From positions 62,001 to 126,000 of the forward strand of contig CAZOLI010000003.1 in NCBI GenBank assembly GCA_964580675.1: a DNA stretch of 64,000 nt, in the 5' to 3' direction. Each line of letters begins with the position of its first letter. The stretch's first letter is position 1. A program made the position numbers and the translations under genes. This DNA comes from CAZOLI01 sp964580675. GTDB taxonomy: Bacteria > Planctomycetota > MHYJ01 > CAYXQY01. This document shows positions 57,339 to 64,000 of this stretch, piece by piece. The notes below the pieces were generated by a model. It did not search any database. It was not told the origin of the DNA and worked only from the letters and a program-made list of their open reading frames with translations.

Positions 57339-58232
57339 TTTGCCCCCGGACCATTTCACGCGAAAGAGCGGCCCGGTCACCGTTGCCTTTTGATACCAGC
57401 GGATGAGTTCTTCGTCAATGCGATCAAGAGGGATGCCGATGATTCGTTCAAATGCCTTTTTTCCTCCCCCATTTGACGATTTTTCGTAACGAAAGTATTT
57501 CCAGAAGCGTTCGGAATACCTGGATAGCAAATAATACACCAGCAAGCCGGATTCGTAATACACCTGTCGATTGCCGCTTCTGCGAAACGCCTTTTCGCTC
57601 ACCTCCAGGAGACGGGGGAGTGGAATCCAGGATTCCTTCTCGGCTTCCGTTCTTGGAATGGCGTTGAAATTTGCCGGAGACAGATTGCCAATTTGAGACT
57701 CGCCATTTTTGTACTCAACATGCTCAAAAACAGTGGCAAGACCCTCATTCAGCCAGGCACTCCATCGGGGTTTGGCAGCTGAAGCCCCGGAATTCATAAA
57801 AAGGTGGACGGCCTCGTGTCGGATGGACCGCCTGATCCGCTCCGGATTCCCCTGATCAATGACAGCAATAACCCCATCGGACGGGTCGTAATAACCGGAA
57901 TTGTTCGGAAGGTTTTCCTGCCATTTTTTTCGATAGTAATTCTGGAAGGATTCTTCGCTCGGGAACAGCGTGATACGTGTTTTGGGTAAGTCGTCCAGGG
58001 GAAGGCGATCGCCGAAAATCCGGGAAAATGCCGAACGAAACCGCTGGAATTCTTCCATGATGAGTCGAGCCAGCTCTTCATTCTCGGCGTAAACTTCCAC
58101 ATTTCCACTGCGGTGGACGGGAAGACCCACCTGGTACTGGTCGTAGGAACGGCGGAGGTCCGGCAGGAAAAAATGCATGGCGGCAAACAGCAGCAGAAGG
58201 GGGCCTGCCACAATACCCACCTTTTTCATCAT
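57336..58232 (-). CDS. Membrane-anchored gluzincin (DUF1570-like)
   Basis: About 298 residues from ATG 58232. An N-terminal hydrophobic segment (VGIVAGPLLLLFAAMHFFL) anchors or exports the protein. The zinc site is IRRSIRHEAVHLF (HExxH) with WLNEGLATVFE about 20 residues later supplying the third ligand Glu, as in DUF1570-type peptidases of planctomycetes. A TTG start at 58271 with AGGA upstream would overlap the rhomboid gene by 29 bp and is possible. Located directly behind the rhomboid protease gene, so two envelope proteases are probably co-expressed. Confidence 0.8.
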   Translation of the reverse strand: MMKKVGIVAGPLLLLFAAMHFFLPDLRRSYDQYQVGLPVHRSGNVEVYAENEELARLIMEEFQRFRSAFSRIFGDRLPLDDLPKTRITLFPSEESFQNYYRKKWQENLPNNSGYYDPSDGVIAVIDQGNPERIRRSIRHEAVHLFMNSGASAAKPRWSAWLNEGLATVFEHVEYKNGESQIGNLSPANFNAIPRTEAEKESWIPLPRLLEVSEKAFRRSGNRQVYYESGLLVYYLLSRYSERFWKYFRYEKSSNGGGKKAFERIIGIPLDRIDEELIRWYQKATVTGPLFRVKWSGGK

Positions 58233-58242
58233 CCCAATTTTC

Positions 58243-59130
58243 TTAGCGAGGTCCTTCCCTGAACCGCTCAAGGTCTTCTTCCTCCATTTTGTTCATTCGT
58301 TCACTTGCCTCCTCCAGCAGCTCCCGTTCTTTAGGGGTCAGACTGTTTATCCCTTCATTGTTTATCTTATCAAGGATGCGATCAATCTCCTCGTTTTTTA
58401 CATCCGGCACCGACGAGCGTGGGGGCTCCCGTCCGGGACTTTCCTCGAAGGACGGTTCGAGACCCGCAAAGAACTGATCAATCTGAGGGGCATAGCGAAA
58501 GTAAAGAAACCCGAAAAGAGCTCCGGCAAGGTGAGGAATGGCATGACCGTATGCCCGGCTCGTTTCTTTTATTAAAATCAGAAAATCAAAACCGAGAAAG
58601 AGAAGGATCATGTACTTAATTTTTATGGGAATGACGAAAAACAGAAGCACCTTCAGATCGGGATTAATCAGTGCCGCCGCCACGAGAACGGCAAGCACCG
58701 AACCGGAAGCCCCCAGGATTGTAATCTGTGAAAGCCGCTCCATATACGCAAGTGGCGTCACGACAAGACCCGCAAAAACCCCGGCACACAGAAAGAAATA
58801 GATGTACTTCCGGCGTCCCCAGTATGACTCAACGATTGGACCAAAGAAAAACAGACCGATCAGGTTAAAGATCAACACCATCAACGGATCGGGGTGGAAA
58901 AACAGGTATGTTAGAGGTTGCCAGATCTTGAACTCCTCCACAACCCCTTCAGGAGAAAGCCCAAAAACTCCTTTTAGATCAATGCCGGAAAATTTCTGTA
59001 ATATGGCATCCAGGAAGAACCCGGCAACAAGAACCAGCATCAGGATGTGGTTTCCGGATAAATGCCAGCCTCCCCAGCCCGATGACTCCTCTTCGAGAGG
59101 TCCCCGCATGTAATCGCGATCACTCAGCAT
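58243..59130 (-). CDS. Rhomboid family intramembrane serine protease
   Basis: A 295-residue polytopic membrane protein. Catalytic Ser is in ILGASGSVLA (Ser 142) and catalytic His in AIPHLAGALFGFLY (His 200), in two separate transmembrane helices as in GlpG. WQPLTYLFFHPDPLMVLIFNLIGLFFFG fits the rhomboid L1 loop and second helix. The soluble C-terminal end (KNEEIDRILDKINNEGINSL, then TPKERELLEEAS) is the short helical domain often appended to bacteroidete and planctomycete rhomboids. It starts 9 bp after the sigma54 activator's stop codon and runs into the gluzincin gene. Confidence 0.92.
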   Translation of the reverse strand: MLSDRDYMRGPLEEESSGWGGWHLSGNHILMLVLVAGFFLDAILQKFSGIDLKGVFGLSPEGVVEEFKIWQPLTYLFFHPDPLMVLIFNLIGLFFFGPIVESYWGRRKYIYFFLCAGVFAGLVVTPLAYMERLSQITILGASGSVLAVLVAAALINPDLKVLLFFVIPIKIKYMILLFLGFDFLILIKETSRAYGHAIPHLAGALFGFLYFRYAPQIDQFFAGLEPSFEESPGREPPRSSVPDVKNEEIDRILDKINNEGINSLTPKERELLEEASERMNKMEEEDLERFREGPR

Positions 59131-59139
59131 AGGTTCCTC

Positions 59140-61356
59140 CTATTCCTTCGACCACTCAATATCGTATTCCTTTAACTTGGAGTTCAGTGTGGGACGGGAA
59201 ATTCCCAGAACATTCGCCGCGTGCGATTTCACCCCATCGGTCTGTTCCATGGCTTCGGTAATCAATTCACGCTCCACGCGCCGGGTCACCTGCCGGACGG
59301 TTTCCTTCAGATTTAAATCGGTTCCGAATTCAAACGACCGGGCCTTCCCTTCCTTTCGAATCGGTTCCTTGATGTCCTCGGCCGTTATTCGTTCACTCCC
59401 CGCACAGAGGGCCGCAATTCGCTTTATTTCGTTTTCCAGTTCCCTTACGTTCCCCGGCCATTCCCAACCAACAAGGAGTTCCATGGCGTCCTCCTCAATT
59501 TTTGGCGGCTCCACGTTCATTTTGTCCGCCTCCCGCTGAAGGAAATGACGGGCAAGGTACGGAATGTCTTTGGGCCGTTCCCGGAGAGGGGGCAGATGAA
59601 CGGACACCACGTTCAGACGGTAGTAAAGATCTTCACGAAACTCATTTTTTTCAATCAATTCCGTCAGGTCCTTGTTCGTCGCACTGATGACCCGCACATT
59701 AACAGGAATCTTTTCTTCGCCCCCGACCCGGCGGATTTCCTCCTCCTCAAGAACACGAAGGAGCTTCGCCTGCATGGACCTGGGCATGTCCCCGATTTCA
59801 TCCAGGAGGAGTGTCCCCTCATCCGCCACTTCAAAAAACCCTCGTTTGTCACTTTTGGCCCCGGTGAATGCCCCTTTTACGTGTCCGAACAACTCACTCT
59901 CTAAAAGGCTCTCGGGAATCGCACTGCAGTTCACGGAGGTAAAATTCTCCTCCTTCCGATTCCCGTTAAAGTGAATCGCCCGGGCGATCAACTCCTTTCC
60001 TGTACCACTTTCCCCCTGAATGAGCACGGGAAGGTCGGTGTCGACAACGCCGTCTATGGTCTGAAGAACCTGGCGCATGGCACGGCTCTCCGCCACGATG
60101 TTTTCGTAGTCATACGTCAGTTCCATTTCACGCCGGGTGGCCTGAAGCTTCTGCTTGACTTCCTCGAGCTCAAGGGATTGTTCTTCCACTCGCTCCTTTA
60201 ATTTCTCGTTCAATTCCTCCACCTTCTCCTTGGATTCCCGTAATTCCTCGTTTTTTCGCTTGTTTTTCTGAAGAAGGCGGGCGTTTTCAATGGCCACGGC
60301 CGCCTGGTCCATAAATGGCTCCAGGATGGTCTGGTCCGACTCCGTAAACAACCCGGTCTCGAATCGATTGTCAAGGTACACACAGCCCAGAACCTGGTCC
60401 TTAATTGAAAACGGGAGACAGAGAACGGATCTCAGGTTCAGGTCATTGACGCTCATATAACTGTTAAATCGGCGGTCATCCGCCGCGTTGGAGGTAAGAA
60501 CCGGGTCCCCTGTGTCAATAACCTTGCCGGCAATGGAGTGACTGATCTGGAATTCCGGATCATCAATTCCCTTCCGATCATAATTGCGCGCGACCCGAAA
60601 ATTCATCTCATCATCCTCAACGAGAATCAAAAATCCTCTTTCGGCGCCGGTAAGGGCCACGGCGGTGTCCATAATCATCTCAAGAACTCGCTGGAGGTTA
60701 TGCTCGCTGTTCATCTGTCGAATCGTCTCCTGAAGGGACAGAAGACGATCACGGGTATGTTCAAGCCCTTCTATACGGGGGGAACCGGTGAGGGATTCGT
60801 AGTAGTCATCCAGAACGTCGGCCACAAAATCCAGGCTGTCCTTCCCCAGGTCCTCGAGCAAATCCTCAATATACTCCTTTAATTCGGACTCGTACCTGGA
60901 CCATTTCTCCTCGTCGAATCCATCGTCCGATGTCCGTGTTCTATTCTCCTTCCTGCCGTTATCCCTGGTAATTCGTTTCGTCTCCCCCCGACCGAATGCG
61001 TTTGACCCCGAGTGATCAACCGCCTCCGTCTCAACACGGGTTTCGGTTTTTTCGCTCCCCTCCTCCCTGCCTTCCTCCTGAAAGATAAATTCCGTGTCCC
61101 CGATTTCAATTCGATCCCCGGACAGCAAATACCCCTCCTTCACCTGCTCCCCGTTCACACGTGTGCCATTTTGACTGTCCAGATCCAGAATTCGATATCC
61201 GTCCTCCGTCTTTTCGATTTTGCAGTGGACCCGTGAGGTTTTGCGGTCCTTCAACTGGAGGGTGTTGTTCGAATCCCGCCCCATCGTAATGGAATTCCGG
61301 TCAAACTGGAAGTGTTTCCTGTTACCGTCCTCGTTTTCGAGAACAAGAATGGGCAT
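59140..61356 (-). CDS. FHA-GAF sigma54-dependent transcription activator
   Basis: A 738-residue activator. N-terminal FHA domain (SITMGRDSNNTLQLKDRKTS, then SRVHCKI and DSQNGTRVNG) that reads phosphothreonine; a polar linker; a GAF domain (about 225-370, GAERGFLILVEDDE); a coiled coil; an AAA+ domain (GESGTGKELIARAIH, GAFTGA, GTLLLDEIGDMP, and RNVRELE-like GNVRELEN); and a Fis-type helix-turn-helix (VKSHAANVLGISRPTLNSKL). The FHA domain suggests control by a Ser/Thr kinase, and one is encoded 2.2 kb away at 55271. Upstream of the rhomboid/gluzincin genes in the same direction, so it may head that operon. Confidence 0.95.
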   Translation of the reverse strand: MPILVLENEDGNRKHFQFDRNSITMGRDSNNTLQLKDRKTSRVHCKIEKTEDGYRILDLDSQNGTRVNGEQVKEGYLLSGDRIEIGDTEFIFQEEGREEGSEKTETRVETEAVDHSGSNAFGRGETKRITRDNGRKENRTRTSDDGFDEEKWSRYESELKEYIEDLLEDLGKDSLDFVADVLDDYYESLTGSPRIEGLEHTRDRLLSLQETIRQMNSEHNLQRVLEMIMDTAVALTGAERGFLILVEDDEMNFRVARNYDRKGIDDPEFQISHSIAGKVIDTGDPVLTSNAADDRRFNSYMSVNDLNLRSVLCLPFSIKDQVLGCVYLDNRFETGLFTESDQTILEPFMDQAAVAIENARLLQKNKRKNEELRESKEKVEELNEKLKERVEEQSLELEEVKQKLQATRREMELTYDYENIVAESRAMRQVLQTIDGVVDTDLPVLIQGESGTGKELIARAIHFNGNRKEENFTSVNCSAIPESLLESELFGHVKGAFTGAKSDKRGFFEVADEGTLLLDEIGDMPRSMQAKLLRVLEEEEIRRVGGEEKIPVNVRVISATNKDLTELIEKNEFREDLYYRLNVVSVHLPPLRERPKDIPYLARHFLQREADKMNVEPPKIEEDAMELLVGWEWPGNVRELENEIKRIAALCAGSERITAEDIKEPIRKEGKARSFEFGTDLNLKETVRQVTRRVERELITEAMEQTDGVKSHAANVLGISRPTLNSKLKEYDIEWSKE

Positions 61357-61509
61357 GCAGGCAGATCGAAGATTCAGACAGAAAAATAGTTAAAATCCCC
61401 TCAATCCGTCATAAACTCATATATATTTTACCAGATCATCCCAAACATTTCTATTCAGGGAAATTCCTCAACGGTCTGGCTAAACCATTCTGAATTCTTT
61501 TTCCGAAAT

Positions 61510-61518
61510 TGCTACAAT
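61510..61518 (+). promoter_or_regulatory. Extended -10 promoter element of asnS
   Basis: TGCTACAAT, an extended -10 (TG-N-TACAAT). It overlaps the first TTG of the open asnS frame (61509), which therefore cannot be the start. The predicted leader to TTG 61599 is about 75 nt. Confidence 0.4.
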
Positions 61519-61598
61519 ACGCCCTGACGTTCGTTCTGCGTTCCGCTTTGGATTTGGACCGTCGTGTACTTCGTTTCATTTTATTTTTACAAAGACCC

Positions 61599-62897
61599 TT
61601 GCAAGAAACAGTTCGCATAGCCGACCTTAAACAGCACGTTGGTGATTCCGTTCAGATCAATGGCTGGATCTACAACACCCGCTCAAGTGGGAAAATCAAC
61701 TTCACGCTTGTTCGGGATGGCACTGGAATCATCCAGTGTATTAGCGAGGAAGGAGAAGTGGACGAGGACGTTTTCGAAAAGGCGGACTCCCTTCCTCAGG
61801 AAACGTCGGTAAAAATCCAGGGGACGGTCCGTGAGGATGAACGAGCGCCCGGGGGGGTAGAACTCGATCTCGAGGATCTCACGGTGGTAAACGAACCGAC
61901 CGAGCAATACCCCATCACACCGAAGGAACACGGCGTTGACTTCCTGATGAACCACCGCCATCTGTGGCTCCGATCCTCCCGCCAGAATGCCCAGATGAGA
62001 ATTCGTTCCAAGCTTATTCAATCCATAAGGGATTTCTTCAACGAGCGTGATTTTGTCATGATGGACGCACCAATAATCACACCCGCCGCGTGTGAAGGAA
62101 CCACAACCTTATTCGACGTTGATTACTTCGGTGAACCGGCGTATCTTTCACAGAGCGGCCAGCTTTACGCCGAGGCCGGCGCCATGGCCTTTGGCAAATG
62201 CTACGTGTTTGGACCCACGTTCCGGGCGGAAAAATCCGATACTCGCCGTCATCTGACCGAATTCTGGATGGTGGAGCCGGAGGTGGCCTACGCGGACCTG
62301 GACGAGGTCATGGAGCTGGCCGAGGATTTTGTCTCAACAATTATCCAGAACACGGTGGAAGATGCCGAACAGGAGCTGAACGAACTTGATCGGGACACCT
62401 CTCAACTGACCGGGATGACCCCTCCCTTTCCTCGAATCTCCTACACGGAAGCCGTCGAATGGTTGCAGGAAGAGGGATTCGACATGGAATGGGGGGATGA
62501 TTTCGGAGCTCCTGAGGAAACGGCACTTTCCGAGCGTTACGAAAAACCGGTACTCATCCACCGGTTCCCCATGGAATCAAAGGCTTTTTATATGAAACCC
62601 GACCCGGACAATTCGGACCTCGCCCTCTGTGTGGACATGATTGCTCCCGAAGGAGTGGGAGAAATTATCGGGGGGGGGCAGCGGGAGGACGAACTCGACA
62701 AACTGGAACAACAGATTGATAAACACGATCTGCCCCGTGATGCGTTTGAATGGTATTTGGACCTGCGCAGATATGGTTCCGTACCTCATTCGGGATTCGG
62801 GCTCGGGCTGGAACGAACCGTGAAATGGATCTGTGGTGCGGATCACGTCCGGGAAACCATTCCGTTTCCGAGACAGGTCCACCGGAAATATCCCTGA
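61599..62897 (+). CDS. asnS: Asparaginyl-tRNA synthetase
   Basis: Class II synthetase charging tRNA-Asn. About 432 residues. The N-terminal OB-fold anticodon domain starts at VRIADLKQHVGDSVQINGWI. The catalytic domain has FDVDYFGEPAYLSQSGQLY, motif 2 TFRAEKSDTRRHLTEFWMVE and motif 3 GFGLGLERTVKWICG. The open frame begins at 61509, but homology starts just after TTG 61599, and a -10-like element sits at 61510-61518. No ATG is available near the homologous start, so TTG is the likely start. The ribosome site is weak. Confidence 0.93.
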   Translation: MQETVRIADLKQHVGDSVQINGWIYNTRSSGKINFTLVRDGTGIIQCISEEGEVDEDVFEKADSLPQETSVKIQGTVREDERAPGGVELDLEDLTVVNEPTEQYPITPKEHGVDFLMNHRHLWLRSSRQNAQMRIRSKLIQSIRDFFNERDFVMMDAPIITPAACEGTTTLFDVDYFGEPAYLSQSGQLYAEAGAMAFGKCYVFGPTFRAEKSDTRRHLTEFWMVEPEVAYADLDEVMELAEDFVSTIIQNTVEDAEQELNELDRDTSQLTGMTPPFPRISYTEAVEWLQEEGFDMEWGDDFGAPEETALSERYEKPVLIHRFPMESKAFYMKPDPDNSDLALCVDMIAPEGVGEIIGGGQREDELDKLEQQIDKHDLPRDAFEWYLDLRRYGSVPHSGFGLGLERTVKWICGADHVRETIPFPRQVHRKYP

Positions 62898-62936
62898 GGT
62901 TGAGAACAGGAATGCAAAAAAACCGGTTGTCAGGAA

Positions 62937-63359
62937 TTAATTATGAAACTGACGGCTGCCCCGCCGGTAAAAACTTACTTTTTCGGAGATGTTCAAAATC
63001 GAACGAACGCCTTCCGTTATTCCGATCGGCCCCAGATCCTTCTTGCCCTCCGAGGTCGTGTACTTGTATGCCCATCCATCATCGGTGATGCTTCCTTTTG
63101 GGCGACGCCGGTAACCCGGTCCGTACACGTAATAAATATTTCGTGGATGCGGCTGGCCGGCCGGCTGGAACTTCACTTTTTCGAGATATCCCAGAACCCT
63201 TCCCCGCTTTGATCGAACTTCCTCCACCCAGACGATCTGTTCTGTTTTTTGGTCCGGTGTTCGAGAGAAGTACTTGGCCGGATTCGTGGAATAACAGCCA
63301 GCCGAAGCCAGACAGGAAAGGAGCACAATAATTGCTGAACCCAATTCTGTTTTGTTCAT
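62937..63359 (-). CDS. Small lipoprotein of unknown function
   Basis: A 140-residue protein with a type II signal peptide: Met-Asn-Lys start, hydrophobic stretch SAIIVLLSCLASAGC and a lipobox LASAGC at about residue 22, so it should be lipid-anchored. The mature part is basic and Tyr-rich (NIYYVYGPGYRRRPKGSITDDG) with no known motif. It converges with asnS. The role is unknown. Confidence 0.7.
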   Translation of the reverse strand: MNKTELGSAIIVLLSCLASAGCYSTNPAKYFSRTPDQKTEQIVWVEEVRSKRGRVLGYLEKVKFQPAGQPHPRNIYYVYGPGYRRRPKGSITDDGWAYKYTTSEGKKDLGPIGITEGVRSILNISEKVSFYRRGSRQFHN

Positions 63360-63529
63360 GTCCTGCTCCCAGTCTTAATCCGTTAATTGAATTGGCCGAG
63401 CAGGTACCGGCGTAATCTGGAAGGTGCTTACAACTCCTGTAACGATCCGTTCTTCCCCGGTTCTCCCTCCGCAAAAACTGCCTCTCCGGGGAAAGGCATT
63501 ATTGGATATTATCAGGTTATGACCAAAAA

Positions 63530-64000
63530 TCAAATCCGGAAAGATTCCGTGCGCTCCGATTGATTCCTGATAAAATCCCTTCGGGGTTCCACGGCAATAC
63601 CCGAACGCCCTTCCGGCAACTTTATGATCCCCGATTCGGTAATCTCGAAGGGAGGCGAAACCACGTCTTCCGAAAAATATCGGCTTGAGGCGGAGATGTC
63701 CCCCGGTATGTCAAACGCGGAGAGACTTGCCAGAGCAACGTTATGGGCCCGGCCGATCCCGGTCTCGAGCAACCCCCCACAGAACACGTCCAGACCTTCC
63801 CTCAAACAGAAATTATATACGTCCAGACCCGCCAGTGGTCCTCCCAGACGCGGGGCTTTTATGTTTATGACCTGAGCCGCATCCAGTTCTCGAACAAGAG
63901 GAAGCAAATCAGCGTCCGGCACGGATTCATCCAGACAGACGTCCGTTTCAATTGTGGATTGCAACCGGGCGTGATTGAGCATATCAGGAGGGGGAAACGG
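63530..64000 (-). CDS. menC: o-Succinylbenzoate synthase-type enolase superfamily protein, 5' part outside window
   Basis: C-terminal 156 residues of an enolase-superfamily enzyme that continues past the window edge. TDVCLDESVPDADLLPLVRE, VINIKAPRLGGPLAGLDVYN (catalytic Lys in NIKAPR), CGGLLETGIGRAHNVALASL and GDISASSRYFSEDVVSPPFE match the o-succinylbenzoate synthase / N-acylamino acid racemase subgroup. In menaquinone synthesis MenC dehydrates SHCHC to o-succinylbenzoate. This subgroup can also racemise N-acylamino acids, so the exact role stays open without neighbours. Confidence 0.85.
   Translation of the reverse strand, partial: PFPPPDMLNHARLQSTIETDVCLDESVPDADLLPLVRELDAAQVINIKAPRLGGPLAGLDVYNFCLREGLDVFCGGLLETGIGRAHNVALASLSAFDIPGDISASSRYFSEDVVSPPFEITESGIIKLPEGRSGIAVEPRRDFIRNQSERTESFRI

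Noticed and set aside
61509..61598. First TTG of the asnS frame
   Set aside because: Overlaps an extended -10 element; the extra 30 residues show no family similarity.

Overview
The window is a 64 kb piece of a bacterial scaffold with two runs of 100 N (21453-21552 and 28772-28871), the usual signature of a draft or metagenome assembly. The gene content points to Planctomycetota or a close relative: a DUF1800/DUF1501 pair, a HEAT/WD40-type secreted protein, a Ser/Thr kinase with zinc ribbons, an FHA-GAF-sigma54 activator, a DUF1570-like gluzincin, LolA-like/TlpA fusion proteins and many very charged, Glu/Arg-rich proteins. This assignment rests on family knowledge, since no rRNA is present.

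Layout. 1-9.3 kb: coaX and mnmE diverge. A heptose block follows (gmhA, hldE and a deoxyhypusine-synthase-like gene), then msrA and DUF1800-DUF1501. 9.4-14.2 kb: nuoA-B-C-D and a fused nuoEF; the rest of complex I is not here. 14.2-19 kb: a HEAT/WD40 protein, an O-antigen-ligase-like protein with TPRs, and hutI. 19.2-20.3 kb: parB with two parS-like palindromes just behind it. 20.3-23.2 kb: a nucleotidyltransferase and an ABC-2 exporter interrupted by a gap. 23.3-26.1 kb: an unknown protein and a REC-GGDEF-EAL protein. 26.2-33.7 kb: three tandem membrane-anchored coiled-coil proteins with Spy/CpxP-like motifs, a LigD-phosphoesterase fragment at the second gap, a soluble histidine kinase with an NtrC-type regulator, and ftsH. 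34-44.4 kb: a lipid kinase, a GT2 and polysaccharide deacetylase pair, frr, tRNA-Glu, thiI, two tandem LolA-like/thioredoxin proteins and a Wzc-like tyrosine kinase. 44.6-47.5 kb: a mobile-element island beside tRNA-Arg, with a Y1 (REP-associated) transposase bracketed by inverted REP hairpins and outer GATC-rich repeats, then arginase and an IS110 remnant. 47.7-52.7 kb: an operon of an XRE regulator, an AsmA-like protein, ribD and archease with overlapping genes. 52.7-64 kb: a secreted metallopeptidase, tRNA-Asp, tRNA-Ala, a Ser/Thr kinase, a candidate small RNA, a gluzincin, a rhomboid protease, an FHA-sigma54 activator, asnS, a lipoprotein and a partial menC.

How the genes work together. 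A recurring theme is the cell envelope: ADP-heptose supply, O-antigen ligase, chain-length kinase, deacetylase, AsmA-like transport, periplasmic redox proteins, Spy-like proteins, FtsH and rhomboid protease. Two sigma54 activators and a c-di-GMP phosphodiesterase supply regulation. Several intergenic regions hold recognisable -35/-10 pairs (TTGAAA/TTGAAT/TTGACA with TAGGAT/TATAAT/TATATT). These were used to choose starts and to propose one small RNA.

Most interesting: the REP/transposase module (44.7-46.2 kb), the Spy-like triplet beside a sensorless two-component system (26.2-31.2 kb), the parS-like pair at parB, the candidate sRNA at 57.2 kb, the MnmE protein without its catalytic C-terminus, and the nuoEF fusion in a shortened nuo locus.
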